Counted from the stretch's first letter, positions 29,301-37,688 are shown. The stretch is DNA of 64,000 bases from Flavobacterium sp. NRK F7 (GCF_024054195.1 NZ_JAMXLB010000001.1:3240737-3304736), one strand, 5' to 3'. Translations and numbers: made by a program. Notes: a model not told the origin generated them from the letters alone.

Positions 29301-29603
29301 ATGATTGTAACAACCACTCCTTCTATAGAAGATTATAAAATAATTGAATATTTAGGTATTGTATCTGGAATTGCAGTGAATATGCAAAAAATGAAAATGA
29401 CATTTAACATGCAAAAATATTATGAAGGTATTAGTGATAGTATGGCTGAAGTGAAACAAAAAGCTTTTTCACAATTAAAAAAGAATGCTGAAAATTTAAA
29501 TGCTAATGCCGTAGTAGGAATAAATGTGGATATGGAACTAACTGCTAGTAATTATGTAACCGTTACCATTACAGGAACAGCAGTATATGTTGCAAAAAAA
29601 TAA
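29301..29603 (+). CDS. YbjQ/UPF0145 family protein
   Basis: 100 residues, close to the ~107 of the family. The pattern (MIVTTTPSIEDYKIIEYLGI, AFSQLKKNAENLNANAVVGI) is the YbjQ signature: short beta strands, a long helix, and the N-A-N-A-V-V-G turn. The family forms pentamers of unknown function and has been called heavy-metal-binding on weak grounds. It lies next to an RND efflux operon but on the opposite strand and closed by its own terminator. Confidence 0.88.
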   Translation: MIVTTTPSIEDYKIIEYLGIVSGIAVNMQKMKMTFNMQKYYEGISDSMAEVKQKAFSQLKKNAENLNANAVVGINVDMELTASNYVTVTITGTAVYVAKK

Positions 29604-29632
29604 ATCTTTTAATTATTTCCTATAAACTATAA

Positions 29633-29663
29633 AAAAATGCCGTTTTTGTACAACGGCATTTTT
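29633..29663. terminator. Bidirectional terminator
   Basis: A 12-bp stem (AAAAATGCCGTT / AACGGCATTTTT) with a 7-nt loop, between convergent ybjQ-like and DUF2892 genes. Confidence 0.85.
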
Positions 29664-29676
29664 AATTTTTAAATGT

Positions 29677-29865
29677 CTACTCTTTAATTTTAAATCCTTT
29701 CTTAAGTATATCTTCCATTAAACACCATTTTGTAATCGAGGATTGTAACAAATTTGCGCCTACAAAAAGGGTAAACCATAACCAATTTTGGTTGACATAC
29801 ATTGCTAAAAGAACACTAACTATTATAAATGTTCCTGCAATGGCTCTTATTAATCTATTTATCAT
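29677..29865 (-). CDS. DUF2892 (YgaP-like transmembrane) protein
   Basis: 62 residues with two hydrophobic segments. The form INRLIRAIAGTFIIVSVLL, then WLWFTLFVGANLLQSSIT and CLMEDILKKG, is typical of DUF2892. It starts 1 nt after the stop of the PII-like gene and is the last gene of the efflux operon. In related bacteria the family is often found with rhodanese or metal/sulfide genes; no function is established. Confidence 0.85.
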   Translation of the reverse strand: MINRLIRAIAGTFIIVSVLLAMYVNQNWLWFTLFVGANLLQSSITKWCLMEDILKKGFKIKE

Positions 29866-29866
29866 A

Positions 29867-30172
29867 TTAATTGTGTTTTTCTACAGTTAAAACTGCTGTG
29901 TGAATATGTGAGACTGTTTCTTGTTTTGAATTAAACTTTGCTACCAAATCAAATAAAGTATCTATATTTTGTTTTTCAACAAATGCAAAGAATACTATAG
30001 ATTCTGTTTCGTTCATTTCAGAGCCAAACCAATTGGTTTCAATTGCCTCTTCTGTACTATCGCGATACCCTTTTACATCACGATAGGAATAAGACACTAC
30101 TTTTGCTTCTTTCAGCATTTTTTTAACGGTTTTGTCAAACTCCGCAATAACTGTAATAACTACTAATTTCAT
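29867..30172 (-). CDS. PII/CutA-like small protein of the efflux operon
   Basis: 101 residues with an alternating beta-alpha-beta pattern (MKLVVITVIAEFDKTVKKML, then SIVFFAFVEKQNIDTLFDLV, then IHTAVLTVEKHN), as expected for a ferredoxin-like PII/CutA or DUF3240-type fold. It starts 11 nt after the RND permease stop, so it is probably co-transcribed and could sense or bind a ligand for the pump. No metal-binding Cys or His cluster is visible. The family call is by fold pattern only. Confidence 0.55.
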   Translation of the reverse strand: MKLVVITVIAEFDKTVKKMLKEAKVVSYSYRDVKGYRDSTEEAIETNWFGSEMNETESIVFFAFVEKQNIDTLFDLVAKFNSKQETVSHIHTAVLTVEKHN

Positions 30173-30183
30173 TGGCCTACTTT

Positions 30184-33100
30184 TTAATTATTGTTTTCCC
30201 ATTTTTTTCGCTCGGTGATATAATAAATCAACGGTACTACAAGCAGTGTTAGTAAAGTAGAAACAATAGCTCCTGCAACTAAAGAAATAGCTAATCCTTG
30301 AAAAATAGGATCAAACAAAATAATTGAAGCACCAATTACTACTGCACCAGTCGTTAATAAAATAGGCGTTGTACGCACGGCTCCTGCTTCAATAATAGCT
30401 TGCTTTATTGGAATACCATCATTTAAACGTATTTCTATAAAATCAATCAATAAGACCGAATTTCGTACCATTACTCCTGCTAATGCAATCATTCCGATAA
30501 AAGAAGTAGCGGTAAAGAAAGCTCCTAATAACCAATGACCTAAAACAATACCTACTAACGATAATGGAATAGCGACCATCATCACCATAGGGGTTTTAAA
30601 ATTCTGGAACCAACCTACAATAAGCATATAAATGATAATAATTACCACTAAAAAAGCAGCTCCTAAATCGCGAAAAACTTCCAAGGTAATTTGCCATTCT
30701 CCATCCCATTTTACTGTAAAATCACTTTCATCTGAAGGTTGATCCATATACAACTCATCCACTATATATCCTTTAGGCAGTTGCATTTGTTGCAATCTTT
30801 CATTCATTCCTAAGATTGCATAAACTGGACTTTCTAATACGCCAGCCATATCTGCCAAAACATACACCACTCTTCTTTGATCTTTGCGATAAATGGTGTT
30901 TTGTAAAGTATCGGTTTTTACTTTTACCAAATCGCTTACAGGTACTACATCGCCTTGATTGCCTTTTATTTTTAAATTTTCAATATCTTGTAGTGAGGTT
31001 TTATCAGCATCTGCCAAAGACATAACAATACCTACGGGATCATTAGAACGTTCATCATATAAATTAGATACTGGCATTTCTCTTAATAAATAGGTTAAAT
31101 TCCCTACTACTTGTTGGGGAGCAATCCCATTTAGCATGGCTTTTTCTCTATCAATTTCCAATTTATATTCTACTTGAGGAGCTTCAACCATCCAATCGAT
31201 ATCCACTACATCCGAAGTTGTTTCTAAAATAGTTTTCACTTGATTTGCTACTTTAATTTGCTCTTCATAATTTGGACCATACACCTCAGCTACCAAAGTA
31301 GATAAAACTGGAGGTCCTGGTGGTACTTCAACAATTTTTACATTGGCACCATACTTTTTAGCAATTTTATGTATTTGTGGACGTACTAGTTTCGCAATAT
31401 CATGACTTTGTAAATCCCGATCCTCTTTGTGCAATAAATTCACTTGAATATCAGCCATATTACTTCCACCTCGCATATCGTAATGACGCACTAAACCATT
31501 AAATGTAATAGGTGCTGACGCTCCAATATAATTTTGATAATTGACTACCTCAGGAATCGTGGTAAGATATTGTGCAATTTCTTTAGTAACTACAGCTGTT
31601 CTTTCTAAAGTTGTTCCTTCAGGCATATCGACAACTACTTGAAATTCATTTTTATTATCGAAAGGCAACATTTTTACGGCAACCGATTTGGTAAAGAACA
31701 TCACTACAGAACCTAATAACAGCAAAATAGTAATTCCAAACATCAGATTTCTTTTTACTGAACTATCTAATAAGGGTTGTTCCAATTTCTTATAGATTTT
31801 AAAAATCAGACTGGTTTCTAAACCTTGTTCGTCTTTGTGTTCCTGTTCGTCTTTCTCCTGAAGCAAATGATATCCTAAATAAGGAGTGACCGTTAAAGCA
31901 ACAAATAAAGATAATAACATGGCTATTGAAGCGCCAATTGGCATCGGACTCATATAAGGTCCCATCATTCCAGATACAAATGCCATCGGTAAAATAGCAG
32001 CAATAACGGTAAAAGTTGCTAAAATGGTTGGATTACCTACTTCATTTATGGCATAAATGGCGGCTTGTTTAAAGGGCAAACGTTTCATTTTAAAATGCCT
32101 GTGCATGTTTTCAGCAATAATAATACTATCATCCACTACAATTCCTACTACAAAAACCAATGCAAAAAGCGTAATTCTATTTAAAGTATATCCTAATAAA
32201 TAATAACTGAATAACGTAAGAGCAAAGGTTAAGGGAACCGAAAAGAAAACAACTAAACCTCCTCGCCAACCCATTGCCAGCATAACTAAAATAGTAACGG
32301 CTAAAATAGCAACACCTAAATGCAATAATAATTCGCCTACTTTATGAGAAGCTGTCTCTCCATAATTACGTGATACTTCTACATGAACATCTTTAGGAAT
32401 TAAATTCTTTCTTAACGTTTCTACTTTGCTCAAAATTTTATCTGCAATTTGCATGGCATCTGCTCCTTTTACTTTGGCAACAGAAATGGTAACCGCTGGA
32501 TATTCCGATTTAAATTGGTTGTATTTTTCATTGGTTTTCCCATAACCAAAAGAAACGTAGTTCTTAGGCGTTTGGGGTCCATCTTGAATGGTAGCAACTT
32601 GTTTTAAATACACGGGTTTGTTTTGGTTTACCCCAATAACTAAATTTTCAACATCTTCAGAAGTCGTTAAAAATTGCCCTGTAGTCACTAAATATTCGGT
32701 ATCGTTTTGAACAAAATTGCCAGATTGCGCGCTACCATTATTGGCCTGAATCATTTGCATAATACTCAAAGCATCCACTTTGTTTTCAGCCATTTTATCT
32801 TTATCCAACACAACTTTTAATTCTCGTGTTCTACCTCCAATTTCTTTCGTAATAGCTACCTCTTTTACTTTTTCTATTTCTGATGTAACTTCTTCCGCAA
32901 TTTGACGCAATTGAAAATCACTATAATTTTCGCTCCAAAGCGTTAACCCTAACATCGGAACATCGTCTATCGAACGTGTTTTAACCATAGGTTGATACAC
33001 GCCTTGAGGAAACATCTCGCGGTGTTTCATCAATTCGTCATATAACTTTACATAGGAATCTTCACTGTTTTCTCCTACATAAAACTGCACTACTAGCATC

Positions 33101-33381
33101 GCCTGACCATTCATTGCCATACTATGTATATGCTCTACTCCTTTGATATTTCCAATGATTTTTTCCAAGGGTTTAATTACCCTACTTTCCACTTCTTTGG
33201 GACTAGCACCTGGATAACCCACCAGGATGTCTGCCATGGGAACATTGATTTGTGGTTCTTCTTCTCTCGGAATTAAGAACGAACTATACGAGCCAATTAT
33301 CATTAAAGCTACCATTAATAAAATGGTTAGTTTCGAATTAATGAAAAAATGGGCTATTTTTCCTGATATACCTTCTTGCAT
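30184..33381 (-). CDS. RND efflux transporter permease
   Basis: Inner-membrane proton-driven pump of a tripartite efflux system. 1065 residues, with twelve transmembrane segments in two halves, each followed by a large periplasmic loop. TM1 is ILLMVALMIIGSYSSFLIP. TM4 has FALVFVVGIVVDDSIIIAEN, with the D-D of the proton relay. The second half has IGMIALAGVMVRNSVLLIDF. It fits the AcrB/HME superfamily of Bacteroidota. The adaptor and channel genes lie upstream. Substrate is not readable; the adaptor has no obvious metal motif. Confidence 0.94.
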   Translation of the reverse strand: MQEGISGKIAHFFINSKLTILLMVALMIIGSYSSFLIPREEEPQINVPMADILVGYPGASPKEVESRVIKPLEKIIGNIKGVEHIHSMAMNGQAMLVVQFYVGENSEDSYVKLYDELMKHREMFPQGVYQPMVKTRSIDDVPMLGLTLWSENYSDFQLRQIAEEVTSEIEKVKEVAITKEIGGRTRELKVVLDKDKMAENKVDALSIMQMIQANNGSAQSGNFVQNDTEYLVTTGQFLTTSEDVENLVIGVNQNKPVYLKQVATIQDGPQTPKNYVSFGYGKTNEKYNQFKSEYPAVTISVAKVKGADAMQIADKILSKVETLRKNLIPKDVHVEVSRNYGETASHKVGELLLHLGVAILAVTILVMLAMGWRGGLVVFFSVPLTFALTLFSYYLLGYTLNRITLFALVFVVGIVVDDSIIIAENMHRHFKMKRLPFKQAAIYAINEVGNPTILATFTVIAAILPMAFVSGMMGPYMSPMPIGASIAMLLSLFVALTVTPYLGYHLLQEKDEQEHKDEQGLETSLIFKIYKKLEQPLLDSSVKRNLMFGITILLLLGSVVMFFTKSVAVKMLPFDNKNEFQVVVDMPEGTTLERTAVVTKEIAQYLTTIPEVVNYQNYIGASAPITFNGLVRHYDMRGGSNMADIQVNLLHKEDRDLQSHDIAKLVRPQIHKIAKKYGANVKIVEVPPGPPVLSTLVAEVYGPNYEEQIKVANQVKTILETTSDVVDIDWMVEAPQVEYKLEIDREKAMLNGIAPQQVVGNLTYLLREMPVSNLYDERSNDPVGIVMSLADADKTSLQDIENLKIKGNQGDVVPVSDLVKVKTDTLQNTIYRKDQRRVVYVLADMAGVLESPVYAILGMNERLQQMQLPKGYIVDELYMDQPSDESDFTVKWDGEWQITLEVFRDLGAAFLVVIIIIYMLIVGWFQNFKTPMVMMVAIPLSLVGIVLGHWLLGAFFTATSFIGMIALAGVMVRNSVLLIDFIEIRLNDGIPIKQAIIEAGAVRTTPILLTTGAVVIGASIILFDPIFQGLAISLVAGAIVSTLLTLLVVPLIYYITERKKWENNN

Positions 33382-33410
33382 TTTTTTAAGTTTAAAAGTT
33401 AGATTTCTCG

Positions 33411-33432
33411 CCTCTTGACTGCGCTCGAGAGG
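33411..33432. repeat. Short GC-rich hairpin between adaptor and permease genes
   Basis: CCTCTTGA and TCGAGAGG pair (8 bp with one G-T) around the loop CTGCGC. It stands out in AT-rich surroundings and resembles intergenic dispersed hairpins seen in flavobacterial genomes. It lies in the 80-nt gap inside the efflux operon and could tune expression between the two genes. Confidence 0.5.
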
Positions 33433-33461
33433 ACAGCTTGAAGTGATAAAACTGTGACTGA

Positions 33462-34538
33462 TTACTGGATACTCACTTTTGCTCCATTATACAATTTCCC
33501 TTCTGTTGCTACGATATAAGGTTCATTGGTTGACAATCCTGACAATACCTCAACTTCATTTCCATATTTTTTACCTATACGTAACCATCGCAAGATGGCA
33601 ATGTTATTCTCTCCTAAAGTATACACTCCTGTCAATTGTCCTTCTCTAACCAAAGCCGTTTCGGGAACCAAAACAGTAGTAGCTTCATTAGCCTTTTCTT
33701 GCTTTTCTATTGGAAATTGTACATTCACAAACATGCCTGACAAAATTTTAGCATCTGTTTTTTCTAAATCAATTTTTACTAAATATTGTCCGCCCGTATT
33801 TTTAGCCGATAAACTCACTTCACTAACCGTTCCATTTACTGTAGTCCCTAATGACTTTACTAACACTTTTACTTTCATGCCATTGGTTATAGACGTAATA
33901 TCATTTTCGGAAACCATAGCAGTAACTTGCAATTTTTGAGCGCCTTCAATACTAATTAAAGGCATACCAGGATTAGCCATATCACCTTCTTTCACAAAAG
34001 AATTGGTAATGATTCCACTAAAAGGTGCGGTAATATTTGCATAAGCAAATTGGGCATGAATTTCATTACGCATTTGTTTGGCTGCTTCCAAACCTGCTTT
34101 TGCCATTTCATAACGAGCGGTCATATCCTCTAATTCTTTTTGAGAAGCACTTTGTTGCGCAAATAAGTTCGTAAAACGTTCGTAATCTTTCTTAGCACTG
34201 TTATAAGCTGCCGTAGCTTGAATAATAGAAGCATCTACTTGTGCTTTTTTAGCTTGTAAATCGGTGTTGTTAATACTAACTAACAATTGTCCTGCTTTCA
34301 CTTTTTGTCCCACTTTCACAGGTACTTTGGTTACAAATCCCATCATTCTAGTACTCAAATTGGCACTATTTTCGGATTCAATTTTTCCACTTGCTGCCAC
34401 ATAAGCTTGTTTTTCATTACTAGTTTTTCCATATACCATGACTTTTATGGGAGAGGAAGTAGCAGCAGTATTCTTAGTTTCACTTCCACAAGACATTGCA
34501 ACAAGTGCTACGATTATCATTAAAGTTATTTTTTTCAT
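33462..34538 (-). CDS. RND efflux periplasmic adaptor (membrane fusion protein)
   Basis: 358-residue lipoprotein (lipobox VAMSC) linking pump and outer-membrane channel. The barrel-sandwich lipoyl half-motifs are VKVGQKVKAGQLLVSINNTD and ANITAPFSGIITNSFVKEGD, on either side of a coiled-coil hairpin (about 95-155). The beta-barrel and membrane-proximal domains follow (VPETALVREGQLTGVYTL). It lies between the channel gene (162 nt upstream) and the permease gene (80 nt downstream). No His/Met-rich metal-binding tail is present. Confidence 0.93.
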   Translation of the reverse strand: MKKITLMIIVALVAMSCGSETKNTAATSSPIKVMVYGKTSNEKQAYVAASGKIESENSANLSTRMMGFVTKVPVKVGQKVKAGQLLVSINNTDLQAKKAQVDASIIQATAAYNSAKKDYERFTNLFAQQSASQKELEDMTARYEMAKAGLEAAKQMRNEIHAQFAYANITAPFSGIITNSFVKEGDMANPGMPLISIEGAQKLQVTAMVSENDITSITNGMKVKVLVKSLGTTVNGTVSEVSLSAKNTGGQYLVKIDLEKTDAKILSGMFVNVQFPIEKQEKANEATTVLVPETALVREGQLTGVYTLGENNIAILRWLRIGKKYGNEVEVLSGLSTNEPYIVATEGKLYNGAKVSIQ

Positions 34539-34594
34539 ATTTTATTTTTATAGGTGATCTGTCGACGGTTATTTATTTTCTGTTCTCTCTTCAC

Positions 34595-34696
34595 GTCACT
34601 TCGAGTGCGAAGCGTATCGAGAAACTTTACTTTATATTTTTTGTTCTCGATACATTTTTTATTGCATTGCATTTCATAAAAAACACTCGTACTGAC
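34595..34696. repeat. Dispersed nested inverted-repeat element, full copy
   Basis: Outer arms GTCACTTCGAGTG (34595-34607) and CACTCGTACTGAC (34684-34696) are imperfect inverted repeats. Inner arms GTATCGAGAA (34614-34623) and TTCTCGATAC (34644-34653) are perfect. The right half recurs at 36518-36578. It fills most of the gap between the channel and adaptor genes. This type of element, with T-C-T-C-G-A-T-A-C and C-A-C-T-C-G-A-A-C-T-G-A-C blocks, is familiar between genes in flavobacterial genomes; here it would be transcribed inside an operon. Confidence 0.65.
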
Positions 34697-34700
34697 GGCT

Positions 34701-36014
34701 TTATTTCATTAAAAACTGTAAATACTCTTTCGTAAAATTATATTCAAAAACAGCTTGCAATACTTCCAATTCTTTCTGAGCCATTTGTGTTTCAGCTGCT
34801 AGTAAATCGGTTGTTTTTTCTAAACCTTGCGCAAAGCGATTTTGACGAATGCGAAAAACTTCCTGAGATTGTTCATAGGCTAATTGACTTAATTGCACTT
34901 TGTTTTCAGCATCCACTAATTGACGATTGGTTTTAGTAACTTCTAAAAGACTTTGTTTTTTATAGTGTTCGGTTTCAATTTTAGCTTTATTAAAATCGGC
35001 TTTGGCTTTTTGGGTTTTCCCAATGTTTTTATAACCATCAAATACATCCCAAGACAATTGTGCTCCAAGTAAGTAGCCTTTAGCTTGAGTTCCTAAGAAT
35101 TGGCTATCGTATAATTGATAATTTCCAAAGGCATTTAAACGTGGTAAAAAACCATACTTAGAAGATTGAAACATTTTTTTATACGCTTCAGTTGATTTTT
35201 CCATGGCTTGAATATCTTTTCTATTCGTATTCAAACCCACCTCAATAGCTTCTAAGGTTACTTCATTGGCTAACGATTCTGCTGGCACATATACTTTTCC
35301 ATTGGTATCTTCGTTTAAAAGAAAAGCCAAATAATCGGAAGCATTTTGCACATTACTTTTGGCATATTGCAATTGGTTTGCTATTTCGTTTACACGAACT
35401 TGTACATTCAACACATCGGTTTTTTGTAGCATGCCATTGTTGAAGTAATTTTCTACTAGTTTTAAATTTCCTTTTGCGGTTTCGTTTGCTTTTTCTAAAA
35501 CAAGAACAGCTTTGTAAGCCAATTGCAATTGCATGTAGGCTTTAGAAACTTCTAAGACTAAATATTCTTTGGTTCGTTCGGTTTGCAATTGAAAAGCATC
35601 CATTTTAGCTTTTGCAGCCTGTCTTCCAAGCAATCCGTCTACATTAATTAAAGGTTGTTTGACTTCAATTACCGTTGCAAAATTTTGAGTTTGATCGGGA
35701 TTATTCAACAAAGTAGGGTTAAAATCAGCTTGAGTTAAGATTTCCTGATTTAATTTGGAACCAAACGCCATTAGCGGATTGGTGGTAACTATACCTGTAT
35801 AAGACACGTTTACATTCGGCAAAAACAAAGCATTCGATTGACGATAATCAGCTTTTGCAGCTTGATAAGAGGCATTAGCAGCTTGTAGTTGCAAATTTTT
35901 CTCAGAAGCTTTTTGTAGTATTTCTTCTTTCGAAATCGAGAGGGTTTCCTGACTAAAAACTCCAATCGTAAAAAAGAGTACGCCTGTAAAGAGGTTCCAT
36001 TTTATATTCTTCAT
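34701..36014 (-). CDS. TolC-family outer-membrane efflux channel
   Basis: 437 residues with signal peptide (MKNIKWNLFTGVLFFTIGVF, cleaved after SQ). Two internally repeated halves of long helices (KASEKNLQLQAANASYQAAK; KSLLEVTKTNRQLVDAENKV-type) and short strands fit the TolC/OEP fold. It is the first gene of the efflux operon, with a promoter 27 nt upstream, beyond which lie the two 21-bp arrays. Confidence 0.92.
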   Translation of the reverse strand: MKNIKWNLFTGVLFFTIGVFSQETLSISKEEILQKASEKNLQLQAANASYQAAKADYRQSNALFLPNVNVSYTGIVTTNPLMAFGSKLNQEILTQADFNPTLLNNPDQTQNFATVIEVKQPLINVDGLLGRQAAKAKMDAFQLQTERTKEYLVLEVSKAYMQLQLAYKAVLVLEKANETAKGNLKLVENYFNNGMLQKTDVLNVQVRVNEIANQLQYAKSNVQNASDYLAFLLNEDTNGKVYVPAESLANEVTLEAIEVGLNTNRKDIQAMEKSTEAYKKMFQSSKYGFLPRLNAFGNYQLYDSQFLGTQAKGYLLGAQLSWDVFDGYKNIGKTQKAKADFNKAKIETEHYKKQSLLEVTKTNRQLVDAENKVQLSQLAYEQSQEVFRIRQNRFAQGLEKTTDLLAAETQMAQKELEVLQAVFEYNFTKEYLQFLMK

Positions 36015-36040
36015 TGCTATTTTGTTCTTAATTTCTGAAA

Positions 36041-36067
36041 CAAAAGTACAATGGCAAAATGGCCCAA
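36041..36067 (-). promoter_or_regulatory. Promoter of the efflux operon
   Basis: On the minus strand TTG (36067-36065), 16 nt, TACTTTTG (36048-36041), then 26 nt to the TolC-like ATG at 36014. The -7 box is exact; the spacing is slightly short. Confidence 0.5.
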
Positions 36068-36129
36068 TTGGTAACCAAAGTTACATAAGTATTTTATTTC
36101 CATTATAAGGTTTAATGAAGAACCTGAAG

Positions 36130-36325
36130 TTAATTCGGTTTAAACGTAACTTAATTTGTAATAAGCAAAACTTAATTCGGTTTAAACATAACTCGATTCG
36201 TAATAAGCAAAACTTAATTTGGTTTAAACGTAACTTAATTTGTAATAAGCAAAACTTAATTCGGTTTAAACATAACTTGATTCGTAATAAGCAAAACTTA
36301 ATTTGGTTTAAACGTAACTCGATTA
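36130..36325. repeat. Tandem array 1: 42-bp dimeric repeat (2 x 21 bp), about 4.5 copies
   Basis: Units begin at 36130, 36172, 36214, 36256 and 36298 (partial). Each is a 21-mer of type TTAATTCGGTTTAAACGTAA(C) followed by a related 21-mer of type TTAATTTGTAATAAGCAAAA(C); both begin TTAATT(C/T)G and end AAC. Copies 1 and 3 resemble each other more than 2 and 4, giving an 84-bp higher order. All differences are transitions. The array contains the palindrome GTTTAAAC in every unit. An ORF (36115-36360) runs through it, but the copy differences mostly change amino acids, so I treat the array as non-coding. Confidence 0.92.
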
Positions 36326-36338
36326 CTAGCTCTATGCA

Positions 36339-36485
36339 ATTGATACAGTGTTCTGTGTAATTGATACATAGTTCACTGTATTGAGTTCAGAGTTCTGTGT
36401 AATTGATAACTAGTACACTGCAATTGATACACAGTTAACTGTATTGAATACATAGTTAAGTGCATTGGTTACATAGTTAACAACG
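36339..36485. repeat. Tandem array 2: degenerate 21-bp repeat, seven copies
   Basis: Copies begin at 36339, 36360, 36381, 36402, 36423, 36444 and 36465, exactly 21 bp apart, with the general form ATTGATACATAGTTCACTGT(A). Copy 5 contains the 12-bp palindrome ACAGTTAACTGT. The sequence differs from array 1 but the period is the same, and only 13 bp separate the arrays. Stops in all frames exclude coding. A 9-bp direct repeat ACTAGCTCT lies at 36325-36333 and 36514-36522, 189 bp (nine periods) apart, bracketing the array. Confidence 0.88.
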
Positions 36486-36517
36486 CTAAATTTGGTTGAA
36501 AAACAATAGAAAAACTA

Positions 36518-36578
36518 GCTCTCGATACTATTTTTATAAAATTGTTTTTTACATTTTATAAAAATCACTCGAACTGAC
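36518..36578. repeat. Dispersed inverted-repeat element, right half only
   Basis: CTCTCGATAC (36519-36528), an A/T middle, and CACTCGAACTGAC (36566-36578) match the right half of the element at 34644-34696. The left half with GTATCGAGAA is absent. Confidence 0.6.
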
Positions 36579-36600
36579 GCAGTGCTGATTACAAACTCTG

Positions 36601-37107
36601 TTATAGAGATTTCTTACTAATTTTAGTATATAAAGCTTCGAAATACAATGTAAAAAAGGATTCGTTTAAATTTTTATTATAACCATATACCTCATAAATA
36701 CTTTTATCAAAATCTATGGGGAGACAAATCCTAACCTTTTGATAATAGTTTTTATAAAAAACGTCTTTTTCGTCATAATAAAAAGCAGTAAAATTTGACA
36801 AATCTTCTACCAATGGACTTTTCTCTTCTGCTCTTACTAAAATTAATTTCTCATCCTTAAAATAAAAATTGATTGTAACAAAAGATTTACTTTTAAGGAA
36901 TGTATTTTCAGTCTCAATTTTGTTCTTAAATCGCTTTACTTTTACTTGTATACTATCCATTTTTAGTGTTAACTCTTTTATCACTTTTAAATTGGATTTA
37001 TCCGCATTATACGCAATTGAATCTATTTTATTTTTCAAAACAGATTCATTCTGTCCCAAAACAAAAGCTGAAAAAAAGACTAAAATAAAAAGAAGTAGTT
37101 TATTCAT
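36601..37107 (-). CDS. Secreted protein of unknown function
   Basis: 168 residues from ATG 37107, with a signal peptide (MNKLLLFILVFFSAFVLGQ). The mature part is charged, with a predicted helix (KNKIDSIAYNADKSNLKVIK) followed by strand-like segments (SFVTINFYFKDEKLILVRAE). No family was recognised. Its ATG overlaps the end of the SnoaL-like gene by 8 nt, so the two are translationally coupled. Confidence 0.7.
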   Translation of the reverse strand: MNKLLLFILVFFSAFVLGQNESVLKNKIDSIAYNADKSNLKVIKELTLKMDSIQVKVKRFKNKIETENTFLKSKSFVTINFYFKDEKLILVRAEEKSPLVEDLSNFTAFYYDEKDVFYKNYYQKVRICLPIDFDKSIYEVYGYNKNLNESFFTLYFEALYTKISKKSL

Positions 37108-37621
37108 TACCAACCTGCGCTTTTATTTGTTCGAAATACTTGGTATAATTCCCATAATCGATATGTTTAGTAATCTTTCCTTTTTCGATAGTGAGAATGG
37201 TTACAAAAGGAATGGCTACAAGAATGGTTTCATTTGTTTTTTCTTGAAACCAAGCATTGGGCAAAACACATTCAAAAGTGGAATTGATAATGGTATGATT
37301 TCCTGATGTAAAGACTTTTTCGATAACGAAATTAACATAAGGTGGCTTGTCGTTTTTAAATTTGTCTTTAAAAACCGTTTTAAAAAATTGGTACACCTTT
37401 TCTTTTCCATCAAAAACAAAATCTTGTTGAAAAGCTGCTTTGGCAGTAGGATCTTCAAAATGAACCGCATCAGCATAAAAGGTTTTCATGGTATCAAAAT
37501 CCCATTTTCCATAGGCTTGCATATACGCTAAAGCCAATTTTTCATTTTGACTTTCATTGGTTTGCCCAAAGGAAAGCGTAGAAAGAATAAGTAGTAACGT
37601 TAGGATTAGTGTTTTTTTCAT
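37100..37621 (-). CDS. Secreted SnoaL/NTF2-like protein
   Basis: 173 residues: signal peptide (MKKTLILTLLLILSTLSFGQ), then an NTF2-like alpha+beta cone (LAYMQAYGKWDFDTMKTFYA, AVHFEDPTAKA, FVTILTIEKGKITKHIDYGN). The SnoaL-like family includes small-molecule isomerases and many binding proteins without activity; no catalytic residue set can be assigned here. It is first of a two-gene unit with the unknown secreted protein. Confidence 0.8.
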   Translation of the reverse strand: MKKTLILTLLLILSTLSFGQTNESQNEKLALAYMQAYGKWDFDTMKTFYADAVHFEDPTAKAAFQQDFVFDGKEKVYQFFKTVFKDKFKNDKPPYVNFVIEKVFTSGNHTIINSTFECVLPNAWFQEKTNETILVAIPFVTILTIEKGKITKHIDYGNYTKYFEQIKAQVGNE

Positions 37622-37635
37622 ATTATTTATATTAA

Positions 37636-37665
37636 AAAAACTAGCTTATTTCTAAACTAGTTTTT
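37636..37665 (-). terminator. Terminator of the gapN-like gene
   Basis: A 9-bp stem (AAAAACTAG / CTAGTTTTT) with a 12-nt loop that runs into a T tract on the minus strand, 23 nt after the aldehyde dehydrogenase stop. Confidence 0.65.
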
Positions 37666-37688
37666 ATATACGTAAGCAAGATACCAAA

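Noticed and set aside
33526..33939. 137-residue ORF antisense to the efflux adaptor
   Set aside because: Shadow of a well-supported adaptor gene.
36130..36485. CRISPR array
   Set aside because: The repeats abut with no unique spacers, the unit is 21 or 42 bp, and there are no cas genes in the window.
36869..37306. 145-residue ORF antisense to the two secreted-protein genes
   Set aside because: It overlaps two genes with good signal peptides on the minus strand and has no recognisable protein features.
37100..37621. Ketosteroid isomerase or polyketide cyclase
   Set aside because: The fold pattern fits the NTF2/SnoaL family but no catalytic residues can be pointed to and the protein is exported.
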